DNA from: an uncultured Clostridia bacterium
GTDB lineage: Bacteria; Bacillota; Clostridia; Christensenellales; CAG-314
Reading direction: 5' to 3'
Assembly (NCBI GenBank): GCA_947629985.1
Contig: CANRFV010000009.1
Coordinates: 1 to 60,496 of the forward strand
Length of the DNA stretch: 60,496 bases
Shown: positions 8,235-16,434 of the stretch, in pieces
Layout of the letters: each line of letters opens with the position of its first letter
How positions within the stretch are numbered: the first letter of the stretch is position 1
Notes under the pieces: generated by a model
What the model saw: the letters and a program-made list of their open reading frames with translations, nothing else
What the model was told of the DNA's origin: nothing
Database searches by the model: none
Translations under genes and position numbers: made by a program

Positions 8235-9457
8235 AAGTGGCGGTGATAGGCGGCGGTCCCGCAGGCATGATGGCGGCATTGACGGCTGCGCAACAGGGCG
8301 CGCAGGTAACTTTGTACGAAAAAAACGAAAAACTCGGCAAAAAACTGTATATCAGCGGCAAGGGGCGGTGCAATATAACCAACGATTGTTCCGCGCGCGA
8401 GTTCTTCGGTAATGTCGTAAGCAACCCAAAATTTCTTTTCGGCGCAATAAATCGCTTTTCGCCGCAGGATACGGTTGCTTTTTGTGAAAATAACGGACTC
8501 AAACTCAAAACCGAACGCGGCAACAGAGTGTTCCCGTTGTCGGACAAATCGTCCGATGTCATCAAGTTTTTTGCTCGACAATTGCTAAATAGCGGTGTAC
8601 AAGTACGACTTAATACCCAAATTGACGCCGTACTATGTCAGAAAAACGGCATTTCATTAACTACTATTTCAGACATAGTATTTTTTGACGCCGTAATAAT
8701 CGCCACAGGCGGATTGAGTTACAGCGCCACGGGCAGCACGGGCGACGGTTACAAATTTGCCCAAGTTTTGGGACATAAAGTGGTGCCGCTTTGCCCCGCG
8801 CTTTGCCGAATTTTGTGCAAAGGCGTAGAAGATCTGCAAGGTCTCTCGTTAAAAAACGTCGGTGTTTCGCTGTTAAATAAGGACGGCAACGTCGCGGCAA
8901 GCCAATTCGGCGAAATGTTGTTTACGGACGACGGCGTAAGCGGTCCCGCCGTACTCACTTTGTCGTCTTTTGTAAACCGCCGCGTCGCTTCGCTATCCGC
9001 AGTGGCAATAGACTTGAAACCCGCCTTGGACGACGACAAGTTAGACGCTCGAATTTTGCGTGATTTCGCTCAAAATTCCAACAAAAATTTCATCAATTCG
9101 CTTGACGCGCTGTTGCCCGAACGTCTTATAAAAACCGTCGCCGCGCAGTGCGGCATACCTTTTGACAAAAAAGTCAATCAAATTACCGCCGCCGAGCGCC
9201 GAAATCTGGTTTATGCAATCAAAAACTTGCAATTTCCCTTTGTCGCGTTGGATTCGGTCGAATACGGCATAGTAACCGCAGGCGGAATAGACGTAAAACA
9301 AATCAACCCCGCAACAATGGAAAGCAAATTGGCAAAGGGCGTGTATTTTGCCGGCGAAATATTGGACGTGGACGCGCTTACCGGCGGATTCAATATTCAG
9401 ATCGCGCTGTCTACGGGCTATATTGCGGGGCTGTCAGCATCACAAAACAAGGAGTAA
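8231..9457 (+). CDS. BaiN/HI0933-family FAD-dependent oxidoreductase
   Basis: A 408-residue flavoprotein with an N-terminal Rossmann motif (VIGGGPAGMMAAL), the family block KLYISGKGRCNITND at about residues 40-54, the central ATGGLSYSATGSTGDGYKFA block, and a C-terminal CDALTGGF-like element (DVDALTGGFNIQIALSTGY). The family is often annotated as aminoacetone oxidase or BaiN, but physiological substrates are mostly unknown. The ATG at 8231 overlaps the surE stop. An AT-rich patch inside (8631-8690) contains a copy of the dyad repeat without lengthening the protein noticeably. Confidence 0.88.
   Translation: MKVAVIGGGPAGMMAALTAAQQGAQVTLYEKNEKLGKKLYISGKGRCNITNDCSAREFFGNVVSNPKFLFGAINRFSPQDTVAFCENNGLKLKTERGNRVFPLSDKSSDVIKFFARQLLNSGVQVRLNTQIDAVLCQKNGISLTTISDIVFFDAVIIATGGLSYSATGSTGDGYKFAQVLGHKVVPLCPALCRILCKGVEDLQGLSLKNVGVSLLNKDGNVAASQFGEMLFTDDGVSGPAVLTLSSFVNRRVASLSAVAIDLKPALDDDKLDARILRDFAQNSNKNFINSLDALLPERLIKTVAAQCGIPFDKKVNQITAAERRNLVYAIKNLQFPFVALDSVEYGIVTAGGIDVKQINPATMESKLAKGVYFAGEILDVDALTGGFNIQIALSTGYIAGLSASQNKE
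8662..8680 (+). repeat. Dyad TACTAT-N5-AC-ATAGTA, copy 2 (inside a gene)
   Basis: TACTAT (8662-8667) and ATAGTA (8675-8680) flank TTCAGAC. A further arm, TACTATGTC (8631-8639), is a perfect 9-base complement of GACATAGTA (8672-8680), so two alternative foldings exist. It encodes TTISDIV in the flavoprotein, in a locally AT-rich patch. Confidence 0.7.
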
Positions 9458-9460
9458 ATT

Positions 9461-9820
9461 ATGGGAGCGATTCGCGGCGCAGTGTGCGCCGAAAATACCG
9501 TCGGCGATATATCCGACCAATCCGTAAGGCTTATTTCGGAAATCATACGCGCAAATGCCTTGCAAACCGAGCGTATCGAAGCCATCATCTTTACCGCAAC
9601 CAAGGATCTTACCGCTTGCTATCCCGCAACGGCGGTGCGCACTCGGCTCAATTTGCCCAATGCCGCCTTTATGTGTTGCGCCGAAATGGACGCGGACGGC
9701 GCAATGCCGCATTGCATACGCGTGTGCGTTGTTGTGTCTGGTCTGGCGCAAAGCGACTGCAAACATTGCTATCTCGGCAAGGCGCAGGCGTTGCGACCCG
9801 ATCTGTACAGCGATCGTTAA
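9461..9820 (+). CDS. aroH: Chorismate mutase, AroH class
   Basis: A 119-residue monofunctional chorismate mutase of the Bacillus AroH fold, converting chorismate to prephenate. The pattern matches well: RGA near the start (Arg5), TKDLTACYPATAVR, the EMDADGAMPHCIRV strand with its catalytic Arg, and YLGKAQALRPDL near the C-terminus. AAGGAG precedes the ATG. It is last in the rluB-surE-BaiN-aroH run. In many Clostridia cmk follows aroH; here it does not. Confidence 0.9.
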   Translation: MGAIRGAVCAENTVGDISDQSVRLISEIIRANALQTERIEAIIFTATKDLTACYPATAVRTRLNLPNAAFMCCAEMDADGAMPHCIRVCVVVSGLAQSDCKHCYLGKAQALRPDLYSDR

Positions 9821-10022
9821 AAGTTTCAAGTTGTATCGGGCGTGCCGAACAGCGTGCGATACGAATCAAACTGTGAATAAAAAGCGCGTTTTTTGTGCGT
9901 CAAGCAGACGCGGTTGTGGCTCAAATCGTACTGCCGCAGAGCGCAGTTTTCTCCACGCCCGATTGCGCGCACTCGGCGGAAATATAACAAGTTACACGCG
10001 TAAATATATAATTTATTTTCGC

Positions 10023-10068
10023 AAACGGCGGCGCGCCGTTTGACTTTACGCATAATAACTGCTAAAAT
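10023..10068 (+). promoter_or_regulatory. Hairpin overlapping the promoter of plsC-ispH
   Basis: TTGACT (10040-10045), a 17-base spacer and TAAAAT (10063-10068) form a strong promoter. A perfect 8-bp GC hairpin, AAACGGCG (10023-10030) with CGCCGTTT (10034-10041), touches the -35 box. It could be an operator or an upstream terminator stem. The plsC ATG lies 36 bases downstream. Confidence 0.65.
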
Positions 10069-10103
10069 ACTTGCATACAAATATCTATCGGGAGGGGAGC
10101 GGC

Positions 10104-10889
10104 ATGAACAAGTTTGTGATGAGTTTGGCTAAGGTAGGCAAAGTTCTGTGCCGTTTGTTTATTCGAGTAAAAGTTTTCGGCGACAAAAACGTGCCTAACA
10201 AACGCAGCGTAATTGTGGGCAACCACATTTCCGGTTGGGATCCCATAGCCTATACCGTCGCGACGAAAAACTTTATTTCTTTTGTTTACAAGGCGGAGTT
10301 TCAAAAAAACGCCTTTTTGCGTTGGGCTCTCGGCGGGCTGGATTGCATACCCGTACACCGCGGCGAAGCGGACATAAACGCCACCAAATGTATTTTGCGC
10401 CTTTTGCGTAACGACAAGGCGGTGTGTCTGTTTCCGGAAGGCACACGCAACCCCGAAGTGGACTGCCTGCAACCCTTTCATACGGGCGCGGCGCTGTTTG
10501 CGCTCAAAACGCATGCGCCCTTGCGCGCCTTTTATATTTGGGACAAAACCAAGGCGTTTCGCAAAAATTATATGATAATCGGCGAAGAATTTACGTTGGA
10601 AGAATTTTACGGCTTGCCGTTGGATCACAGCACATTGGAAAGCGCAACCGAAGTAATACGCAGCAAAATGGACGCCCTGCGCGTAGAGTTGAACCAACTG
10701 TTGCAAGCGCGCGGAGTAAAACGTCGCCCCCGCACTCAAAAGGAGAAAGACAAAATCCGCCGATACAACGAAAAGCAGCGCGCCTTGGCAAAACAAGCGG
10801 CAGAGCAAAGCGGCGCGCAATCGCAGGATAATGCGGACGGTGCGGCAGTCGGCGCACCCCTACAAAAGGACGGCGGGCACAACGAATGA
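10104..10889 (+). CDS. plsC: 1-acyl-sn-glycerol-3-phosphate acyltransferase
   Basis: A 261-residue lysophosphatidic acid acyltransferase making phosphatidic acid at the inner membrane face. The motifs are GNHISGWDP (HX4D catalytic block, near residue 41), a central GGLDCIPVHRGE block and FPEGTRN (substrate binding). After about residue 205 comes a basic, then Gln/Ala-rich tail (KRRPRTQKEKDKIRRYNEKQ onward), which is unusual in the family. GGAGGGG sits seven bases before the ATG at 10104. It overlaps ispH by four bases, the usual clostridial arrangement. Confidence 0.92.
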   Translation: MNKFVMSLAKVGKVLCRLFIRVKVFGDKNVPNKRSVIVGNHISGWDPIAYTVATKNFISFVYKAEFQKNAFLRWALGGLDCIPVHRGEADINATKCILRLLRNDKAVCLFPEGTRNPEVDCLQPFHTGAALFALKTHAPLRAFYIWDKTKAFRKNYMIIGEEFTLEEFYGLPLDHSTLESATEVIRSKMDALRVELNQLLQARGVKRRPRTQKEKDKIRRYNEKQRALAKQAAEQSGAQSQDNADGAAVGAPLQKDGGHNE

Positions 10890-12925
10890 AACTGTATTTA
10901 CCCAAGGAAACGGGTTTTTGCAACGGCGTATCCGCCGCGCTGAATAAGGCATATCAAACGGAAGGCGGCGCGTACTGTCTGGGGCAGATAGTGCACAACA
11001 AAAGCGTAACCGACGCTTTGCTCGCTCGCGGCATAGTAACCGTAGACGATATTTCTCGCGTGCCGGACGGCGCAACGCTCATTATTCGCGCGCACGGCGC
11101 ACCCAAGTCCGTATACGACGAAGCGGAAAGGCGCAAACTGAATATTGTGGACGCAACCTGTCCGTCGGTACGGGCAATTCAGCGCAAGGCGGCAAAATAT
11201 CACGCGGACGGTTACACGATAGTTTTGGTTGGGGACGCGTCTCACCCCGAAATAATCGGCATAAACGGCTGGTGCGACAATTCCGCGATAATTTTCGACG
11301 GGCGCTCCAAATTGAATTTGGAAAACGCCGAAAAAGTGCTTGTAATGTTTCAAACGACGTTTGATACGCGTTTTTTTGAAAAAAGTTTGCAAAATATTTC
11401 AACAGACCACGTCAAAACGCTTGAAATATTTAATTCAATTTGTTATACTACATTACAAAGGCAATATTATGCCCAAATGCTGTCTGCCAAATGCGATCTG
11501 GCGGTCGTGGTGGGCGACGCCGACAGTTCCAACACAAAAAGGCTGTTCGAAATTGCGTCGCAAAACTGCCGCACCGTATTAACCGACGGCAACGGGGCGG
11601 ATATTGATTTAAGTAATTGTAAAAATGCCTGTATAATTTCAGGCGCATCAACTCCGACGGAGTTGGTGAAGGGGGTTTTTAGAAGAATGGTTGAAAATGC
11701 AAAAGATACCGTAGTTGTTGAAACGGTAACGTCCGACGAATCGGTCGAGACTACTTCCGGTGAAGTTGCAAAGGAAGTCGAAGTTGCCAAGGAAAAGGTA
11801 ATGGACAAAAACGAAGCGTTGCTTGCCAAAGCGGTTTCGGAAATGAAAGAGGGGCACAGATACAAACTCGGACAAAAAGTAAAGTGCCGCGTTGTTCTCG
11901 TCAGCGATGACGGAGTGTATGTGCGTATTCCCAGTTCCAAAAAGGAAGCGTTTATTCCCAACGAAGAACTTTCCTTGGACGGCGACTATCAGGAAGTAAA
12001 AAAGGCTCTTGCAGCCGATTCGATGTTGGAATGTGCCGTAATTTCCGTGGACAAGGGCATTACCCTTTCCAAAAAGGTCATCGACGAGCGGTATAAGGAC
12101 GACGCATTGGTAGAAGGCATAAAGCAAGGCGAAGAATTTAAGGTTACAATGACCCGCGTCGGCAAGGAATGTCTTACGGGCAAATTGGGCAGTTACACGG
12201 TAGTTGTACACGCTTCGCAAATAAAGGCTACGGGCTATGTAAAAAATCTTACCGATTACGTAGGCAAAACGTTGCGCCTTGTGGTAAGCGGTCCGGACAA
12301 GATCGACGATCGCAAACGCGTTATATTCGCAAGTCAAAAGGCGGTTTTGCTCGCCGAAAAGAAAGCCAAGGAAGATGAATTTTGGAACAACATCGCCGAA
12401 AACGAAATTGTGGAAGGCAAGGTTCTCAGATTTGCGTCCTTCGGCGCCTTTGTAGACGTAAGAGGTTTCGATTGCTTGGCTCACACTTCGGATCTGTCTT
12501 GGGAACGCATATCCGGTCCCGCCGAAGTATTGGAGATCGGCAAGGTTTACGAATTTTTGGTACTTGCTCTGGACAGAGAAAAGAACAGAGTTTCGTTGGG
12601 ATACAGACAACTTCAACCCAAACCTTGGGATGTTGCCGCGCAAAAGTTCCCCGTCGGTTCGGTTGTAAAGGGCAAAGTTGCACGCATTATGCCGTTTGGC
12701 GCATTTATCGAATTGGACAAGCACATCGACGGTTTGCTGCACGTATCCAACGTTTCGTGGGAGTGGCTTGACGACATCAACAAGGCGTTGAAAGTAGGCG
12801 ACGAAATCGAAGTTCAAATAATGGAATTCGACGCCGAAAACAAACGTATCACATTGTCGCGCAAGGCGGTTTTGCCCAAACCCGAAGAAGCGGCGCCTGC
12901 CGAAAGCGGCGACAACGCCGAATAA
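10886..12925 (+). CDS. ispH: Fused IspH reductase and S1-domain protein
   Basis: A 679-residue fusion. Residues 1-270 are 4-hydroxy-3-methylbut-2-enyl diphosphate reductase, the last step of the MEP isoprenoid pathway. The [4Fe-4S] ligands are Cys12, Cys92 and Cys186, and the substrate histidines His37, His70 and His120. After an acidic linker (about 280-310) come four S1 RNA-binding repeats; the first two are divergent, the last two classical (FGAFVDVRGFDCLAHTSDLSW and FGAFIELDKHIDGLLHVSNV). The same fusion is known from Clostridia. The S1 half may act as the ribosomal protein S1 homologue. It overlaps plsC by ATGA. Confidence 0.94.
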   Translation: MKLYLPKETGFCNGVSAALNKAYQTEGGAYCLGQIVHNKSVTDALLARGIVTVDDISRVPDGATLIIRAHGAPKSVYDEAERRKLNIVDATCPSVRAIQRKAAKYHADGYTIVLVGDASHPEIIGINGWCDNSAIIFDGRSKLNLENAEKVLVMFQTTFDTRFFEKSLQNISTDHVKTLEIFNSICYTTLQRQYYAQMLSAKCDLAVVVGDADSSNTKRLFEIASQNCRTVLTDGNGADIDLSNCKNACIISGASTPTELVKGVFRRMVENAKDTVVVETVTSDESVETTSGEVAKEVEVAKEKVMDKNEALLAKAVSEMKEGHRYKLGQKVKCRVVLVSDDGVYVRIPSSKKEAFIPNEELSLDGDYQEVKKALAADSMLECAVISVDKGITLSKKVIDERYKDDALVEGIKQGEEFKVTMTRVGKECLTGKLGSYTVVVHASQIKATGYVKNLTDYVGKTLRLVVSGPDKIDDRKRVIFASQKAVLLAEKKAKEDEFWNNIAENEIVEGKVLRFASFGAFVDVRGFDCLAHTSDLSWERISGPAEVLEIGKVYEFLVLALDREKNRVSLGYRQLQPKPWDVAAQKFPVGSVVKGKVARIMPFGAFIELDKHIDGLLHVSNVSWEWLDDINKALKVGDEIEVQIMEFDAENKRITLSRKAVLPKPEEAAPAESGDNAE

Positions 12926-12940
12926 CAACATTAAATAATA

Positions 12941-12987
12941 CCGTTTACTTCGATGTCAGAGTCTCCGACTTTCATCGCAGTTTACGG
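12941..12987 (+). promoter_or_regulatory. Candidate rpsO leader hairpin
   Basis: CGATG (12951-12955) pairs with CATCG (12973-12977), AGTC pairs with GACT inside, and CCGT (12941-12944) pairs with ACGG (12984-12987) outside. It sits just before the rpsO ribosome site. S15 represses its own mRNA through leader structures in several bacteria, so an autoregulatory role is plausible but unproven here. Confidence 0.45.
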
Positions 12988-13009
12988 CAAATAAATAAAG
13001 GAGAAAATT

Positions 13010-13270
13010 ATGGAACTTACAAAGCAAGAAATTATTGCCAAATTCGGCAGAAAGGAAGGAGACACAGGTTCTCCCGAAGTACAAATCGCATTGCTCACTC
13101 AACGTATCAATCACTTGACGGAGCATTTGAGAACGCACCAAAAGGATCACCATTCGAGACGCGGTCTGTTGCAAATGGTAGGTCGCAGAAAGGGACTTTT
13201 GGACTATCTCAAACAAACGGATATCGAAAAATACCGTAAAGTAATTGCAGATTTGGGACTTAGAAAATAA
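13010..13270 (+). CDS. rpsO: 30S ribosomal protein S15
   Basis: The 86-residue primary 16S rRNA-binding protein of the small subunit. The diagnostic blocks are [37 protein letters not shown] and RRKGLLDYL. The ribosome site AAGGAGA lies nine bases before the ATG. It is followed by a terminator/attenuator and then pnp, the near-universal bacterial arrangement. Confidence 0.98.
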   Translation: MELTKQEIIAKFGRKEGDTGSPEVQIALLTQRINHLTEHLRTHQKDHHSRRGLLQMVGRRKGLLDYLKQTDIEKYRKVIADLGLRK

Positions 13271-13278
13271 TGAAAAAT

Positions 13279-13322
13279 TACAGGAGAAAGGGCTGAAATC
13301 TGTGCTCTCTCTCCTGTTTTTT
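13279..13322 (+). terminator. Terminator/attenuator between rpsO and pnp
   Basis: ACAGGAGA (13279-13286) pairs with TCTCCTGT (13309-13316), followed by a run of T. Read-through probably feeds pnp, since no clear separate pnp promoter is visible. Confidence 0.8.
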
Positions 13323-13349
13323 GTTGTTTTGTTAAATTTGTCTTTATCC

Positions 13350-13382
13350 GAAAAGCCGCGTTGTAACAACGGGCGGTTTTTC
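13350..13382 (+). promoter_or_regulatory. pnp leader hairpin
   Basis: GAAAAGCCGC (13350-13359) pairs with GCGGTTTTTC (13373-13382) with one G:T pair, and GTTG/CAAC pair inside. No T-run follows, so it is not a terminator. In enterobacteria a double-stranded pnp leader is cut by RNase III and controlled by PNPase itself; a similar role here is inference. Confidence 0.5.
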
Positions 13383-13417
13383 GACGGGAAATAAGAAGTA
13401 AGGAGATAGGTAGAAGA

Positions 13418-15541
13418 ATGGAAAAATTCAGAAAAAGCGAACACACAATAGGCAACCGCGTCTACCATGTGTTCGAGACCGAAATCGGCGGCAGAACCGT
13501 AAAGGTCGAAGTTGGTAAATATGCCGAGCAAGCAAACGGCTCTTGCAGAGTTTCTTGCGGCGAAACGGTTGTTATGACAAACGTTACATTGGCTGCAAAA
13601 CCGCGCGACGGGATAGATTTCTTCCCTTTGGGCGTGGATTTTGAAGAAAAAATGTATTCCGTCGGCAAAATCCCCGGCGGCTTTAAGAAAAGAGAAGGCA
13701 GAGCAAGCGACAAGGCAATATTGACGTCGCGTTTGATCGACCGCCCGATACGTCCGTTGTTTCCCAAGGGATTTTTAAACGACGTATCCGTAATTGCAAC
13801 GGCAATGTCGGTCGAGCCGGACATTCAACCCGAAGTTTACGCAATGATGGGCAGTTCGATCGCATTGTCCATATCCGATATTCCCTTTGCGGGTCCCACG
13901 GGTAGTGTAGTTGTGGGGTATGTGGACGGCAAATACATCATCAACCCCAATGCCGAACAGCGCGAGCGCAGTTTGCTCAACCTCAATTTGGCAGGCACGA
14001 AAGACGCCATAATGATGGTGGAAGCGGGCGCAAACGAAATTTCCGAAAAAGAAATGCTGGACGCAATTCTGTTCGGACACGAAGCGATCAAAGAACAGTG
14101 CGATTTTATCGAATTTATACGCGCCGAAGTGGGCAAGCCCAAGGCGGACATAGAATTGCATTTGCCCCCTGCGGAACACGAAGCGCTCATTCGTCCTTAT
14201 GCCGACGAAATGCTTACCCAAGCGCTCAAAACATTCGACAGGGCCGAACGTCAAGCCAATCAGGACGCCGTCGAAAAGGCGGTGCGCGAGCATTTTGCCG
14301 AAACCAATCCCGAAGTTTTGGATTCCGTAGGCGACGTGCTGTACAAAATGACCAAAGAAAAGGTGCGCGCGCGTATTCTCAACGAAGGTATCCGTCCCGA
14401 CGGCAGAGGCCTTACAGACATTCGTCCCATTTGGTGCGAAGTCGGTATTTTGCCCAGAGTACACGGCAGCGGAGTATTTACGCGCGGTATGACGCAGGTT
14501 ATTACAACCGCAACGTTGGGCACAATTTCCGAAGTGCAAAAGTTGGAAAACCTTGACGACAGCGAAACTTTCAAACGTTATATGCATCATTACAATATGC
14601 CCGGATACTCTACAGGCGAAGCCAAGCCTTTGCGTAGCCCCGGCAGACGCGAGATAGGTCATGGTGCGTTGGCGGAACGCGCGTTGGAGCCCGTAATTCC
14701 TTCGGAAGAAGAATTTCCGTACGCAATACGTACCGTTTCGGAAGTGGTAAGCAGTAACGGCAGCACTTCGCAGGCAAGCGTATGCGGTTCAACGTTGGCA
14801 TTGATGGACGCAGGCGTACCCATCAAAGCGCCCGTTGCGGGTATTGCAATGGGCTTGATGAAGTCCGAAGACGGTTCCAAAGTTGCCATTTTGTCCGATA
14901 TACAGGGCTTGGAAGACTTTTTGGGCGATATGGACTTCAAAGTTGCTGGTACAGCCAAAGGTATCACGGCGATCCAGATGGACATCAAAATAAAGGGTAT
15001 CGACGAAAATATTTTGCGCACTGCGTTGGAACAAGCGCGTCAGGGCAGACTGTTTATTTTGGACAAGATGCTTCAAGTTTTGCCCGAACCGCGCAAGGAA
15101 ATTTCCAAGTACGCGCCCAAGATCATATCCTTCACGATCGATCCCGACAAGATTCGCGAAGTTATCGGCAGCGGCGGCAAGACTATCAACAAGATAATCG
15201 ACGAAACCGGCGTAAAGATAGACATAACCGACGACGGCACGGTATTTATCGCCACACCCGATCAGGAAATGTCCGACAAGGCAAAGCAAATGATCTTGGC
15301 TATTGCCAAAGATCCCGAAGTGGGCGACGAATTTACGGGTAAAGTTGTAAGAATACTCGATTTCGGCGCATTTGTGGAACTCGCTCCCGGCAAAGACGGT
15401 ATGATCCACATTTCCAAACTTGCCAAAGAGCGCGTAGACAAGGTTACCGACGTAGTAAACATCGACGATACGGTTACCGTCAAGGTTATTAAAGTAGACG
15501 ACAAGGGCAGGATCGATCTCAAACTTATCAAAAAACTGTAA
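13418..15541 (+). CDS. pnp: Polynucleotide phosphorylase
   Basis: A 707-residue 3'-5' exoribonuclease that phosphorolyses RNA, normally a trimer in the degradosome. Two RNase PH domains (about 15-230 and 320-550) are separated by a helical segment. The second carries the active-site blocks SGVFTRGMTQV and DIQGLEDFLGDMDFKVAGT. A KH domain (GSGGKTINKIIDETG, about 585-640) and a C-terminal S1 domain (about 645-707) follow. Length is typical. AAGGAGATAGG precedes the ATG. A terminator separates it from the next gene. Confidence 0.97.
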   Translation: MEKFRKSEHTIGNRVYHVFETEIGGRTVKVEVGKYAEQANGSCRVSCGETVVMTNVTLAAKPRDGIDFFPLGVDFEEKMYSVGKIPGGFKKREGRASDKAILTSRLIDRPIRPLFPKGFLNDVSVIATAMSVEPDIQPEVYAMMGSSIALSISDIPFAGPTGSVVVGYVDGKYIINPNAEQRERSLLNLNLAGTKDAIMMVEAGANEISEKEMLDAILFGHEAIKEQCDFIEFIRAEVGKPKADIELHLPPAEHEALIRPYADEMLTQALKTFDRAERQANQDAVEKAVREHFAETNPEVLDSVGDVLYKMTKEKVRARILNEGIRPDGRGLTDIRPIWCEVGILPRVHGSGVFTRGMTQVITTATLGTISEVQKLENLDDSETFKRYMHHYNMPGYSTGEAKPLRSPGRREIGHGALAERALEPVIPSEEEFPYAIRTVSEVVSSNGSTSQASVCGSTLALMDAGVPIKAPVAGIAMGLMKSEDGSKVAILSDIQGLEDFLGDMDFKVAGTAKGITAIQMDIKIKGIDENILRTALEQARQGRLFILDKMLQVLPEPRKEISKYAPKIISFTIDPDKIREVIGSGGKTINKIIDETGVKIDITDDGTVFIATPDQEMSDKAKQMILAIAKDPEVGDEFTGKVVRILDFGAFVELAPGKDGMIHISKLAKERVDKVTDVVNIDDTVTVKVIKVDDKGRIDLKLIKKL

Positions 15542-15562
15542 TAACCGATTTATCGCATAACT

Positions 15563-15622
15563 CAAACACCCCGAATGTTTGGCGCGCGCAGTAGCGTGCT
15601 GACCGAAATTTGGGGTGTTTTG
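15563..15622 (+). terminator. Terminator after pnp
   Basis: AAACACCCC (15564-15572) and GGGGTGTTT (15612-15620) form a perfect 9-bp stem around a GC-rich inner stem-loop, ending in TTTTG. It closes the rpsO-pnp transcript. Confidence 0.75.
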
Positions 15623-15696
15623 CGTCAATCGGCTGTCGCAACGCAACTTTCCGTTTTGTTTTAATATAATAGATTAACGATATTATGGAGAAATCG

Positions 15697-16434
15697 ATGG
15701 AAAGACGCGTATTTACGCACATTGTCGCCAATGTTATACTTGTAATATTGATCGCCGCCGTGGCTACGGTGGGGTTTGTGGGCACAACCGCCAATGTTTT
15801 TAACAATACCGACAATGCACCGATATACAGGGGCAGCGGTGTAAAGCAGGTTTCCCTTATGATCAACGTGTATTGGGGAACGGAATATTTGGACGGAATG
15901 TTGGCAATATTAGCAAAGTACGGCGTACATACGACCTTTTTCGTCGGCGGTTCGTGGGTGGCGCAATATCCGCAAATGTTGCAGCAAATAGTCGCTTGCG
16001 GGCACGAAGTGGGCAACCACGGATACTCTCACAAACAGCACAGTACGCTAAGTTACGACGAAAACGTGCGCGAAATAGAAGCGTGCGGCAAAATGGTTTT
16101 TGAATATACGGGGTATATTATGCACTTGTTCGCTCCTCCGGGCGGCGATTTCGGCACCGACGCGCTAAACGCGGCAAGCGACTGCGGATACAAAACGATA
16201 ATGTGGTCGCGCGATACCATCGATTGGCGAGACAAGGACGCGCAAAAAGTATTCAGCCGCGCGACAAAATCCACGTCGGACGGCGAGTTGATATTGTTAC
16301 ATCCCACTCAGCACACGCTGAGCGTATTCGACAAAATAATCCGATACTACTCGGACAACGGGTACGAAATAGTGCCCGTAAGCACAAATATAGGTGAATT
16401 ATGCAATTCTTCAAGCGGTACCCAAGCGGATTGA
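15697..16434 (+). CDS. YlxY-like polysaccharide deacetylase-fold protein, probable catalytic Asp replaced
   Basis: A 245-residue protein with an N-terminal membrane anchor (about residues 8-28) and a NodB fold outside the membrane. The metal-site His motif GNHGYSH, the APPGG loop, W-rich MWSRDTIDW and LLHP are present. Motif 1, normally (T/A)FD(D/x), reads MINVYWG, so Asn57 stands where the Asp should be. The ATG at 15697 is preferred over 15685 because GGAG (15687-15690) lies between them. In Bacillus, rpsO-pnpA is followed by ylxY and an M16 peptidase gene, exactly as here. The Asn may be normal for this subgroup or mark a non-enzymatic protein. Confidence 0.82.
   Translation: MERRVFTHIVANVILVILIAAVATVGFVGTTANVFNNTDNAPIYRGSGVKQVSLMINVYWGTEYLDGMLAILAKYGVHTTFFVGGSWVAQYPQMLQQIVACGHEVGNHGYSHKQHSTLSYDENVREIEACGKMVFEYTGYIMHLFAPPGGDFGTDALNAASDCGYKTIMWSRDTIDWRDKDAQKVFSRATKSTSDGELILLHPTQHTLSVFDKIIRYYSDNGYEIVPVSTNIGELCNSSSGTQAD

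Noticed and set aside
8624-8695. Direct repeat GACGCCGTA as a target-site duplication of a mobile element
   Set aside because: The protein is about the usual family length across this segment, so an inserted 63 bases is unlikely without an alignment.
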